46,748 nt of DNA from CAZJKE01 sp964546585 (GTDB lineage: Bacteria > Planctomycetota > Phycisphaerae > Phycisphaerales > SM1A02), in the NCBI GenBank assembly GCA_964546585.1, contig CAZJKE010000012.1, forward strand, positions 1-46,748, in the 5' to 3' direction. This document shows, piece by piece, positions 24,983 to 32,468 of the stretch. Both the position numbers and the translations under genes were made by a program. How positions within the stretch are numbered: the first letter of the stretch is position 1; every line of letters begins with the position of its first letter. The notes beneath the pieces are model-generated. The model was not told where the DNA came from. It saw only the letters and a list, made by a program, of their open reading frames with translations, and made no database searches.

Positions 24983-25563
24983 TGCATTGGCCTCGCCCGT
25001 TGATTCTGGCAAGTGCATCGCCCCGCCGCCGCGAGTTGCTCGCCGGGGCTGGCATCGAAGCCTTGCCATGCCCGCCCAGCATGGACGATGGGCGGCTCCA
25101 ATGTGGAGACTGCCCACCGCAACAATGGGTGGCCGTGCTCGCCATCATGAAAGCCAATGATGTGATGGCACAGTTGCGACACCGATCCGGCACAGTGCTG
25201 GCCGCCGATACGATGTGTCTGGTGGATGACAAGGCCCTCGGACAGCCAACGGATGGAGAAGATGCCCGCGGGATGCTCAATCTGATGCGCGGTCGAGACC
25301 ACGAAGTGCTGACTGGCTGGTGCCTGGTGGCAGCCGAGGGCACCCGCGCTCGGCATGGCACAGAGGTGGTGACCGTGAGCATTGGAGCGATCAGCGACGC
25401 GGAGATCGATCGGTACATTGATTCAAACAGGTGGCGTGGAAAGGCGGGCGGGTACAACCTTGCTGAGCGCGTCGGCAGCGGATGGCCGATCACCTGCGAA
25501 GGTGATGCTACGAGCGTGATGGGACTGCCGATGGATCGACTTGCAAGGGAACTGGCTTCATGA
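24982..25563 (+). CDS. maf: Maf-family nucleotide pyrophosphatase
   Basis: The 193-residue protein has the Maf/YhdE/YceF layout: LILASASPRRRELLAGAGI near 7-25, the catalytic-site segment VLAADTMCLVDDKALGQP near 72-89, DARGMLNLMRGRDHEVLTG near 93-111, and IDRYIDSNRWRGKAGGYN near 143-160. Maf proteins hydrolyse non-canonical or some canonical nucleoside triphosphates to the monophosphate, and the Bacillus homologue influences septum formation. The start overlaps the GT9 stop by one base (TAATG). Its place in an LPS gene run is probably just co-transcription. Confidence 0.9.
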   Translation: MHWPRPLILASASPRRRELLAGAGIEALPCPPSMDDGRLQCGDCPPQQWVAVLAIMKANDVMAQLRHRSGTVLAADTMCLVDDKALGQPTDGEDARGMLNLMRGRDHEVLTGWCLVAAEGTRARHGTEVVTVSIGAISDAEIDRYIDSNRWRGKAGGYNLAERVGSGWPITCEGDATSVMGLPMDRLARELAS

Positions 25564-26594
25564 ACGGGCCGCTGCCCAGTTGGCTTGATGTGCTTGCCGC
25601 ACCAGCATCCTGGTTGTACGGCGGAGTCGTCAGGTTTCGCAATCATCTGTATGACCGTGGTTGGAAGGTGCAGAAGATGCCGTTGCCGGTACTCGCGGTC
25701 GGCAATCTGACGGTTGGCGGGACCGGCAAGACGCCGCTGGTGACATGGATCGTGAGGCAACTTCGCGAGGCCGGTCATCATCCGGCGATTGCCATGCGGG
25801 GATACGGGTCGGCGGACCCGAGCAGAGCGGACGAAGCGCTGGAATACCGTGAACGCCTCGGCGATATCGAAATCATTGTCGGCCCGGACAGGTGCAAGGG
25901 AGTGATGGAATATGTCGCCCACGGTGGCAAGGCCGATTGCGTGGTTCTCGACGACGCGTTTCAACATCGCCGGATTCATCGCGACTTGGACATCGTGGTG
26001 ATAGACCTGTTGCGCGATGCGTTTACGCAGCACATGCTTCCCTTGGGTTGGCTTCGCGAACCGGTATCCGGGCTTCGCCGGGCGGATGCGATCGTGGTCA
26101 GCCATGCGGAGCGGAGCGATCCCACCTTCTCCGCGAAGGTTGCAGCGGCGGGCGGAGAGGAACCGATCGCCTGGACCGCGCATCGTTGGCGTTCGCTGCA
26201 GGTGCACGACGCTGACGGCGAGCGTCAGGAGGGGCTTGAATGGCTGACCGGTCGTTCGGCGGCCGTTCGCCTCGGTATCGGGCATCCCGGGCCAGTCATC
26301 GAGGCGATGGTCCGGCTGGGTTGCCGCGTTGCAAGGCATCTTCCGGCGGGCGACCATGAGCCGTTTTCGGCAGGTGAGGTCGTGCAATTGAAAGCCGCAG
26401 CCCGCAGCGTCGATGCGATCGTCATGACGCTCAAGGACTGGGTCAAGGCTCGAGGTGTGGTGGACATGTCCGCTCTTGCCTGCCCCATCGTCGTTCCCGA
26501 CCTTGAATTGGAGATGGTGGAGGGAAGCGATGCACTCAAGGGTGCGATTCTGGGCGCCGTCGCGGTACGATGCGTGCGTGAAGAGCCTGCTTGA
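25560..26594 (+). CDS. lpxK: tetraacyldisaccharide 4'-kinase LpxK (lipid A biosynthesis)
   Basis: LpxK phosphorylates the 4' position of the lipid A disaccharide at the inner membrane. The 344-residue protein has an N-terminal hydrophobic segment (LDVLAAPASWLYGGVVRF), the P-loop VGNLTVGGTGKTPL at 47-60, and DCVVLDDAFQHRRIHRDLDIVVID near 122-145, all diagnostic of LpxK. The ATG at 25560 overlaps maf by 4 bases (ATGA). Together with hldE it is evidence for a lipid A-based outer membrane in this organism. Confidence 0.95.
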   Translation: MNGPLPSWLDVLAAPASWLYGGVVRFRNHLYDRGWKVQKMPLPVLAVGNLTVGGTGKTPLVTWIVRQLREAGHHPAIAMRGYGSADPSRADEALEYRERLGDIEIIVGPDRCKGVMEYVAHGGKADCVVLDDAFQHRRIHRDLDIVVIDLLRDAFTQHMLPLGWLREPVSGLRRADAIVVSHAERSDPTFSAKVAAAGGEEPIAWTAHRWRSLQVHDADGERQEGLEWLTGRSAAVRLGIGHPGPVIEAMVRLGCRVARHLPAGDHEPFSAGEVVQLKAAARSVDAIVMTLKDWVKARGVVDMSALACPIVVPDLELEMVEGSDALKGAILGAVAVRCVREEPA

Positions 26595-28056
26595 TCGTGT
26601 TCTGAGCGTCGAATCACCCTCCGTGACAGTGGTGGGCGATGTCATGTTGGATGAGTTGATACAGGGTGACGCGGAGCGACTCAGTCCCGATGCGCCGGTG
26701 CCGGTGCTTGATGTCCGCAGCCGCCAATGGCGATGTGGAGGCGCTGCCAATGTTGCGAAGTGCGCCGCCGCACTCGGCGCCCGTGTTCGATGCATCGGTG
26801 CGATTGGCGAAGACGTTGAGGGACGGAAACTTTGTGAACTTCTTTCCGCACCAGACATTGATGTGGCGGGAATAAGAGCGTGTTCCGATCGTCCCACGAC
26901 GGTAAAGCGGAGCATCGTCGGCCTCGCCCAGCACCGTCATCCGCAGAAGATGTTTCGGCTGGATGAGGAATCCAGAGCACCGCTGTCGGATGGGGACTTT
27001 ACGGCGTTGCTCGCGACGCTGGTCGAGATTCTCCCAACAACCGACATCGTGTGTTTGGAGGACTATGGCAAGGGTGTGCTTGGGGACAAGCGGACGAGAG
27101 CAATTATTCAACGCTGCGTCGATGTGGGCGTTGAGGTCGTCGTCGATCCCGCCAATACTGATGACTACGAGTGCTATCGAGGCGCGACGATCATCACGCC
27201 GAATCGAAGCGAACTTGAACGGGCGATGAATTGTCGCCTCGATGATGCTGATCCTGTTGACGGTGCAATGGCGTTGGCCGAGGACATGCGGGTCTCGCTC
27301 GATCTACATGCAGTAGTGGTGACGCTTGATCGGCATGGCGCAGTACTTGCAGAGCGTGGTGCCGCGGCGTCGCATCTTCCGACACGCGCGAGGTCCGTCT
27401 ACGATGTGACCGGCGCAGGCGACATGGTTGTTTCGGCAATGTCAGTTGGAAGAGGCGGTGGGCTTTCGTGGTCTGACGCGGTGGAACTCTCAAATGTAGC
27501 CGCAGGACTGGAAGTTGAGGCATTCGGCGCAACGCCTGTTCCGATATCGCATGTTCACCGGGAACTTCTTCGAGAAGGGAATGCCGGAAAGATCCGCAGC
27601 CGAGAAGAACTGGACATCGAGTTGGAAATGCTTCGCGATGCGAATCGCCGCATCGTGTTGACCAACGGGTGCTTTGATGTCATCCATGCGGGCCATGTGG
27701 CGTATCTGCGAGAGGCAGCCAGACGGGGGGACATCCTGATTGTTGGCATCAACAGCGACGAACAGGTCCGCGTTCTCAAAGGAGAGGACCGGCCGATCTA
27801 TCCACTGCGGGAGCGGATGGAGATCCTCGGCGAGTTGCAATGCGTGAACATCGTCGTCCCGTTCGAGGAAGAGACTGCGGAAGCGTTGATTCGATCAGTT
27901 CGCCCAGATGTGTTCGTCAAGGGCGGCGACTATGCCGCCGCGGACATCATCGAATACCCGTTGTTGAAAGAACTTGGCATCGGAGTTGAAGTACTTGCCC
28001 ATCGACCTGGGCTCGGCAGCACGGCGGTGGTCGAGCAATTGCGGGGCGACATGTGA
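26578..28056 (+). CDS. hldE: bifunctional heptose-7-phosphate kinase / heptose-1-phosphate adenylyltransferase HldE
   Basis: HldE makes ADP-D-glycero-beta-D-manno-heptose precursors for LPS core. The 492-residue protein joins an N-terminal PfkB/ribokinase-type kinase (GGAANVA at 54-60, VTGAGDMVVSA at 277-287) to a C-terminal nucleotidyltransferase (LTNGCFDVIHAGHV at 361-374, then ERMEILGELQCVNIVVPF and KGGDYAA). Both active sites look intact. I favour the GTG at 26578, which begins right before the kinase fold and overlaps lpxK by 17 bases; an ATG at 26530 is possible. The separate phosphatase GmhB and epimerase HldD are not in the window. Confidence 0.94.
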   Translation: MKSLLDRVLSVESPSVTVVGDVMLDELIQGDAERLSPDAPVPVLDVRSRQWRCGGAANVAKCAAALGARVRCIGAIGEDVEGRKLCELLSAPDIDVAGIRACSDRPTTVKRSIVGLAQHRHPQKMFRLDEESRAPLSDGDFTALLATLVEILPTTDIVCLEDYGKGVLGDKRTRAIIQRCVDVGVEVVVDPANTDDYECYRGATIITPNRSELERAMNCRLDDADPVDGAMALAEDMRVSLDLHAVVVTLDRHGAVLAERGAAASHLPTRARSVYDVTGAGDMVVSAMSVGRGGGLSWSDAVELSNVAAGLEVEAFGATPVPISHVHRELLREGNAGKIRSREELDIELEMLRDANRRIVLTNGCFDVIHAGHVAYLREAARRGDILIVGINSDEQVRVLKGEDRPIYPLRERMEILGELQCVNIVVPFEEETAEALIRSVRPDVFVKGGDYAAADIIEYPLLKELGIGVEVLAHRPGLGSTAVVEQLRGDM

Positions 28057-29261
28057 GCGGAATACCGCAGAGCGAGTATCGGGCGAGGCGGGGTCGAGTA
28101 CGCCGCGGCCTGAAGGATGCCGCGGGCCTGGTCTTTGCGGGAGATGCGAGAGATGAAGACGCCTCTTGGCGGCCTCATCCGCATTTCGAATATCTCACGG
28201 GTGTGGCGGATGAGCCGGGTTCGATCCTGCTTCTGGACGGCACGCATCCAGTTGAGTCGAGGCGAGATGTACTGTTTCTTCGACCCCTTGATCCGGAGAA
28301 GGAGCAATGGGACGGCCTGAGGGATCACATCACCGCGTCGCTGCGGGAGCGGACCGGGTTTCAGACGGTGTATCGAACTGGCATGTTGGGGCGGGTGCTG
28401 GCCATCGTTTCAGAGCGAGTTCGCCAGTTGGCCACGCTTCATCCGACGGTGGAGTTTGACCAACCCCTGCCGCCGGACCTTGATATCTGGCGAAAGGTCG
28501 CGAAGCGAGCACCGGGCTTGGAAGTTGTCAACAGATCGTCGCTGATCGGTTCGCTGCGTGCAGTGAAGTCGACTGCGGAGGTGGCGATGATCAAGGAGGC
28601 CATCAAGTACACCTCTGGCGGGTTTGAGGATGCCATCCGGTCGATCGAACCGGGGACGAACGAGTCGATTGTGCAGTCCACATTGGAACACGGGTACGCC
28701 GTGCGCGGAAGTGATGGTCTTGGTTTCGATTCAATCGTAGGAAGCGGCATCAACACGACAGTGCTGCACTATGGCGCCAACGATCAGAAGATCGAAGATG
28801 GCGAATTGGTGTTGATCGATTCCGGGGCAAGGTGCGGCGGGTATGGCGCGGATATTTCGCGAACGGTCCCTGTGTCGGGCGTGTTTTCGCAGCGGCAACG
28901 GGAAATCTACGAGGTAGTTCTGCAGGCGGAGGAAGCGGCGATTCGCGCCGTCAAACCCGGTGCAACATTCGCGGTGATTGATGCGGCTGCTCGCAAGGTC
29001 ATAACAGAGGCGGGATTCGGCGATGCGTTCATCCATGGCATCGGGCATCACCTTGGTCTGGAGACGCACGACTCTTGCGGAAACGATCCGCTGAAGTCCG
29101 GCGCGGTGATTACGATCGAGCCGGGCATCTATCTTCCGGATGAACGCATAGGTGTTCGCATTGAAGATGACATTCTGGTGACGCCCAAGGGCCGTCGGAA
29201 TCTCTCGGCTGCGATTCCTCGCAAGGTTGCCGACATTGAAAACCTCATGAGTTCGCGCTGA
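28053..29261 (+). CDS. M24-family metallopeptidase (Xaa-Pro aminopeptidase-like)
   Basis: The 402-residue protein has an aminopeptidase P N-terminal domain (about 1-165; FEYLTGVADEPGSILLLDG) and a pita-bread M24 catalytic domain. Metal ligands are visible: Asp in LVLIDSGARC, Asp in YGADISRTVP, His in IHGIGHHLGLETHD, Glu in TIEPGIYLP and Glu in VRIEDDILVT. It should cleave N-terminal residues preceding proline with two bound metal ions. The start is a GTG at 28053 sharing four bases with the hldE stop (GTGA). There is no signal peptide, so it acts in the cytoplasm. Confidence 0.92.
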   Translation: MSGIPQSEYRARRGRVRRGLKDAAGLVFAGDARDEDASWRPHPHFEYLTGVADEPGSILLLDGTHPVESRRDVLFLRPLDPEKEQWDGLRDHITASLRERTGFQTVYRTGMLGRVLAIVSERVRQLATLHPTVEFDQPLPPDLDIWRKVAKRAPGLEVVNRSSLIGSLRAVKSTAEVAMIKEAIKYTSGGFEDAIRSIEPGTNESIVQSTLEHGYAVRGSDGLGFDSIVGSGINTTVLHYGANDQKIEDGELVLIDSGARCGGYGADISRTVPVSGVFSQRQREIYEVVLQAEEAAIRAVKPGATFAVIDAAARKVITEAGFGDAFIHGIGHHLGLETHDSCGNDPLKSGAVITIEPGIYLPDERIGVRIEDDILVTPKGRRNLSAAIPRKVADIENLMSSR

Positions 29262-29827
29262 TGCAGGAACCGGAGTTCGAGGCTGCCGTTGCCGATGATG
29301 CGTGGGCTTTCCTGCGAGCCAACTCAACAGGGTCCCTGCGGTTTGGCCAGCACCTTCGGGATGTGCGGTATGTCATGGCCGCTGACGGACGATTGATTCT
29401 CTCGGTGATGGTCGCGATGCTCGAACCGGCCGGGCTGAGCCTCTTTGTTCCCGGATATGAAGAGGGAGCGATGGAACTGAGTGTGACGTTGGAGGAGTTT
29501 GAGGAACGCGGAGCCGGGGGCGCAATGGCGGATCGCTGGAGGGTCTACCACGGCGAACCGCCGGATGTGCAATGGGCGATCGCCGAGATTGACGCCGCGC
29601 GGTTTCATGACAGGTTTGTCGATGGAGAGGCAATGGTCCGGTCCAACCCGCTGACGGACAGCGAGGCATCGGTCTGCCGCGAGGTCAATGCTTCGAGAAC
29701 CGACGATCTTCGTGCCGCGTGTGCTGCAGTTGGCGTCGATGTGCCCAACCCTGTTCTCGTGGGCATCGACCCGCTCGGCTGGGACATCCGCGCTACCTTC
29801 GGCATTATCCGCATTCCACCACTGTGA
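29261..29827 (+). CDS. possible FMN-binding split-barrel protein with DUF2470-like tail
   Basis: I do not recognise this 188-residue protein with certainty. Residues ~15-110 read like a pyridoxamine-phosphate-oxidase-type split barrel (ANSTGSLRFG, then DGRLILSVMVAMLEPAGLSLFVPG and RWRVYHGEPP). The last ~45 residues, with LRAACAAVGVDVPNPVLVGIDPLGWDIRATFG, resemble the DUF2470 domain found behind such barrels in HugZ-type heme-utilisation proteins. No heme gene is close. The start overlaps the peptidase stop by one base (TGATG), so it is the last gene of the run. A redox or flavin role is inference. Confidence 0.5.
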   Translation: MQEPEFEAAVADDAWAFLRANSTGSLRFGQHLRDVRYVMAADGRLILSVMVAMLEPAGLSLFVPGYEEGAMELSVTLEEFEERGAGGAMADRWRVYHGEPPDVQWAIAEIDAARFHDRFVDGEAMVRSNPLTDSEASVCREVNASRTDDLRAACAAVGVDVPNPVLVGIDPLGWDIRATFGIIRIPPL

Positions 29828-29845
29828 CGTTTCCCGTGTGGAAAC

Positions 29846-31279
29846 TCACGAACGCCAGGCGGTTTGCTGGAGGGCGGCCTGGTGATCGAACAGTCGCCTC
29901 CCGGGAATGGTCTCGCAGCCGGCTGCGGTGGCTCGCCTGAGCAGCGGCGTCGCCGATGGTTCGTAGACCGTGTCGAAGACGATCAGCGGGGGCACCAGCG
30001 ACAACCATGGCACGAGCGCTTCGGCGGGGTCACTGTCCGCCTCGGTTTCTCCGCCCATACCCAGCGGCGTGCAGTTGACGACGATCGTCGCTGGTTCGCC
30101 CTCGACCGCCACATGGCAACCGAGATCACTCGCCAGCGCCGCGGCCTGCTCTGCATTCCTCGCTGCAACTGCAACGGTTCCGCCTGCGTCCAACACTCCC
30201 GCACCGATGGACCGTGCGACCCCGCCGGCCCCGAGCAACAGGACGCGGTGGCCGGACAAATCTCCGCCGAGCACTTCCACTGCCGCTGGCAGATCAGTAT
30301 TGACGCAGGAGCGTTGGTCATCGCTGATGATCAAAGTGTTTGCGGTACCGGTCAGGCGCGATGCTGCATCCAGATTGCCTCCCGTCTCACGAAACAGCCG
30401 CACAAGATTCGCCTTGTGGGGCATGGTCACGGCCGCACCTCGAAAGTCCAAGCCCGCCGCGTCAATCATCGTCAGGAGCGTTGCCTTGCATGACTCCCAT
30501 CCCGCCGGTACCGGCATCGGTACGAGAACTGCATTGCGTCCATCATCTGCGAACGCTGCGTTGTGGTACGCGGGGCTTGCGGAGTGTTCAATGGGATCGC
30601 CGATCACGCCATAGACACGAGTGTCACGGTCGATGTCCCGAATGCGGTAGCAGTCGAGCAACGCCCGCACCGTGGGTTGCCCGCTGGCAGTGAGGTGGTC
30701 CTCGTCCGCGGCAGCGAAAGTGGCAAAGGCTCCGAACTTGGGAGCGAGCACGCGGCTGAGAAGACCATGGGAACCCATGCAGATCGCAATCATCGGTTTC
30801 GTGCGAGATTGCAGCAGTTCGAATGCCTCCACATTGTCTCGCACGGAGCGGGCAGTCCAGGCCAACTTCACGACGGCCGCTTCATCGATTGCCTGCATCC
30901 GCTCCGCCCGTTGCAGGAGGTCCGCCGGTCGCCCGGATGGCCCGTGCCAGGACAGGATGACGCCACACTCACCAACCGCCAACTCCTCAATCAAATCCTC
31001 TCGGCGGAGTAGCGCCTCATACTCGATGTCGATGTACCGCGGTGGTCGCGATGCCTTCAGGGCCTCGTGATACAGCGAGATGCGTTCGTCCTCGTCACCC
31101 TCAAACAGGCCACCTTCCTCGCGAGAGCGGCAGGTCACGATGGCCGGTAGCGAACAGGCGTCGAGCATGGCTGCAATATCCGCTCCATCCTCGCAGAGGT
31201 CGAGTCGAAACTCGATGACATCGGCGCCTTGCGTGGTCTCGCCCGGGTGCCCCTGCACGGACGCGACGAGAAGGGTCAC
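29846..31279 (-). CDS. aroDE: bifunctional 3-dehydroquinate dehydratase (type I) / shikimate dehydrogenase
   Basis: One 477-residue chain carries steps three and four of the shikimate pathway. The N-terminal type I dehydratase (about 1-215) shows IEFRLDLCE, the catalytic His112 in SWHGPSG and the Schiff-base Lys138 in VVKLAWTA. The C-terminal AroE part (about 222-477) shows GDPIEHSASPAYHN, the catalytic lysine near 289 in VTMPHKANL, NTD, and GAGGVARSI for NADP(H). The GTG at 31279 overlaps the aroC stop (GTGA). The fused form is known from plants, chlamydiae and planctomycetes. Confidence 0.95.
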   Translation of the reverse strand: MTLLVASVQGHPGETTQGADVIEFRLDLCEDGADIAAMLDACSLPAIVTCRSREEGGLFEGDEDERISLYHEALKASRPPRYIDIEYEALLRREDLIEELAVGECGVILSWHGPSGRPADLLQRAERMQAIDEAAVVKLAWTARSVRDNVEAFELLQSRTKPMIAICMGSHGLLSRVLAPKFGAFATFAAADEDHLTASGQPTVRALLDCYRIRDIDRDTRVYGVIGDPIEHSASPAYHNAAFADDGRNAVLVPMPVPAGWESCKATLLTMIDAAGLDFRGAAVTMPHKANLVRLFRETGGNLDAASRLTGTANTLIISDDQRSCVNTDLPAAVEVLGGDLSGHRVLLLGAGGVARSIGAGVLDAGGTVAVAARNAEQAAALASDLGCHVAVEGEPATIVVNCTPLGMGGETEADSDPAEALVPWLSLVPPLIVFDTVYEPSATPLLRRATAAGCETIPGRRLFDHQAALQQTAWRS

Positions 31280-32448
31280 GGGGACGAAATCCGACGAGCC
31301 GCGTCGGCGAACGCATCGTGAGCAGCTCGCACTACCTGCAGGGTGTCTCCACCGAACGAATCGAGAAACGCTGCCGCAACCTCAAAGGCAACCACATTCT
31401 CCATCACCACACTTGCCGCCGGAAGCGCACAGACATCCGACCGCTCGTGGTCACTCGGGTGCGGCTCGCCCGTACGAAGGTCTACACTCGGCATGCCCTG
31501 CAACAGCGTCGAGATAGGTTTCATCGTGCCGCGGACCACGACCGGCATGCCATTGGTCATGCCACCCTCGATACCCCCGGCGTTGTTGGACGGTCTGTCG
31601 TATCCAAAGGTGGCGGTCTTTGCGGTGTCCGCCGACCAGGTGATGGGGTCGTGTACCGCCGATCCGTGTCGACGAGCACACGCGCTGCCGAGTCCGATCT
31701 CCACGGCCTTGAACGCCTGAATTCCCATGACTGCACCGGCAAGGCGTGCGTCGAGTTTTTCCTGCCAACGTGCGCAGGAGCCAAGCCCGGGTGGGCATCC
31801 GAAGACATGGGTTTCGCACACGCCACCGACGGTGTCCTTCTCCTCCTTCGCAGTGCGAATTCGCTGGATGATCGCCTTGCAGGTTGCGTCATCGGGGCAG
31901 TAGACCGCTGAGTCATCGCGAGCGTCGCAGATGCTCCGCCAGTTCTCGGTCGTGACTTCGGTAGGCGCTGAGACATCCAGCATCCCGCGGACAAACCCGA
32001 ACATATGAATGTCAAACTCGCGCAGAAGGCACCGAGCGATCGCACCTGCCGCAGTGCGGGCCGCCGTCTCTCTTGCGCTCGCCCGCTCAAGTGTGTTGCG
32101 GCAGTCCGCATCGAGCCATTTGATTGCACCAGCGAGATCCGCATGACCGGGCCGCGGTCGATACACCGGCGGCGTTGCGGATTGATCCTGAAGACGATTG
32201 TCCCGATTGACGATCTGCGCGGCGATCGGTGCGCCGGTGGTCTTGCCACCACGCATGCCTGCAAGCAGCACGACTGCGTCTTCTTCGATCTGCTGTCGTC
32301 CGCCGCGGCCGTATCCACCCTGCCTTCGTCGCAGTTCCCCGTTGATGAACGCAAGATCGAGTTCGACGCCCGCGGGCATTCCCTCGATCAACGCCAGCGC
32401 ACAGGGGCCGTGTGATTCGCCGGCCGTGGAACAACGCAGCCTCGACAT
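31276..32448 (-). CDS. aroC: chorismate synthase
   Basis: This FMN-dependent enzyme converts EPSP to chorismate, the last shikimate step. The 390-residue protein has the signature TAGESHGPCALALIEGMPAG near 8-27, GGRQQIE near 50, ERASARETAARTAAGAIARCLL near 126-147, GGIEGGMTNG near 292-301, and a C-terminal CALPAASVVMENVVAFEVA. The ATG at 32448 fits the family N-terminus. It sits 20 bases after the clpB stop and directly before aroDE, so three shikimate activities are encoded by two adjacent genes. Confidence 0.95.
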   Translation of the reverse strand: MSRLRCSTAGESHGPCALALIEGMPAGVELDLAFINGELRRRQGGYGRGGRQQIEEDAVVLLAGMRGGKTTGAPIAAQIVNRDNRLQDQSATPPVYRPRPGHADLAGAIKWLDADCRNTLERASARETAARTAAGAIARCLLREFDIHMFGFVRGMLDVSAPTEVTTENWRSICDARDDSAVYCPDDATCKAIIQRIRTAKEEKDTVGGVCETHVFGCPPGLGSCARWQEKLDARLAGAVMGIQAFKAVEIGLGSACARRHGSAVHDPITWSADTAKTATFGYDRPSNNAGGIEGGMTNGMPVVVRGTMKPISTLLQGMPSVDLRTGEPHPSDHERSDVCALPAASVVMENVVAFEVAAAFLDSFGGDTLQVVRAAHDAFADAARRISSP

Positions 32449-32468
32449 GCTCGCGATTGTAGGGGCTG

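Noticed and set aside
24936..26915. 659-codon minus-strand frame opposite maf, lpxK and the hldE start
   Set aside because: It runs antisense to three well-identified genes and consists of low-complexity Arg/Ser/Pro/His sequence typical of shadow frames in GC-rich DNA.
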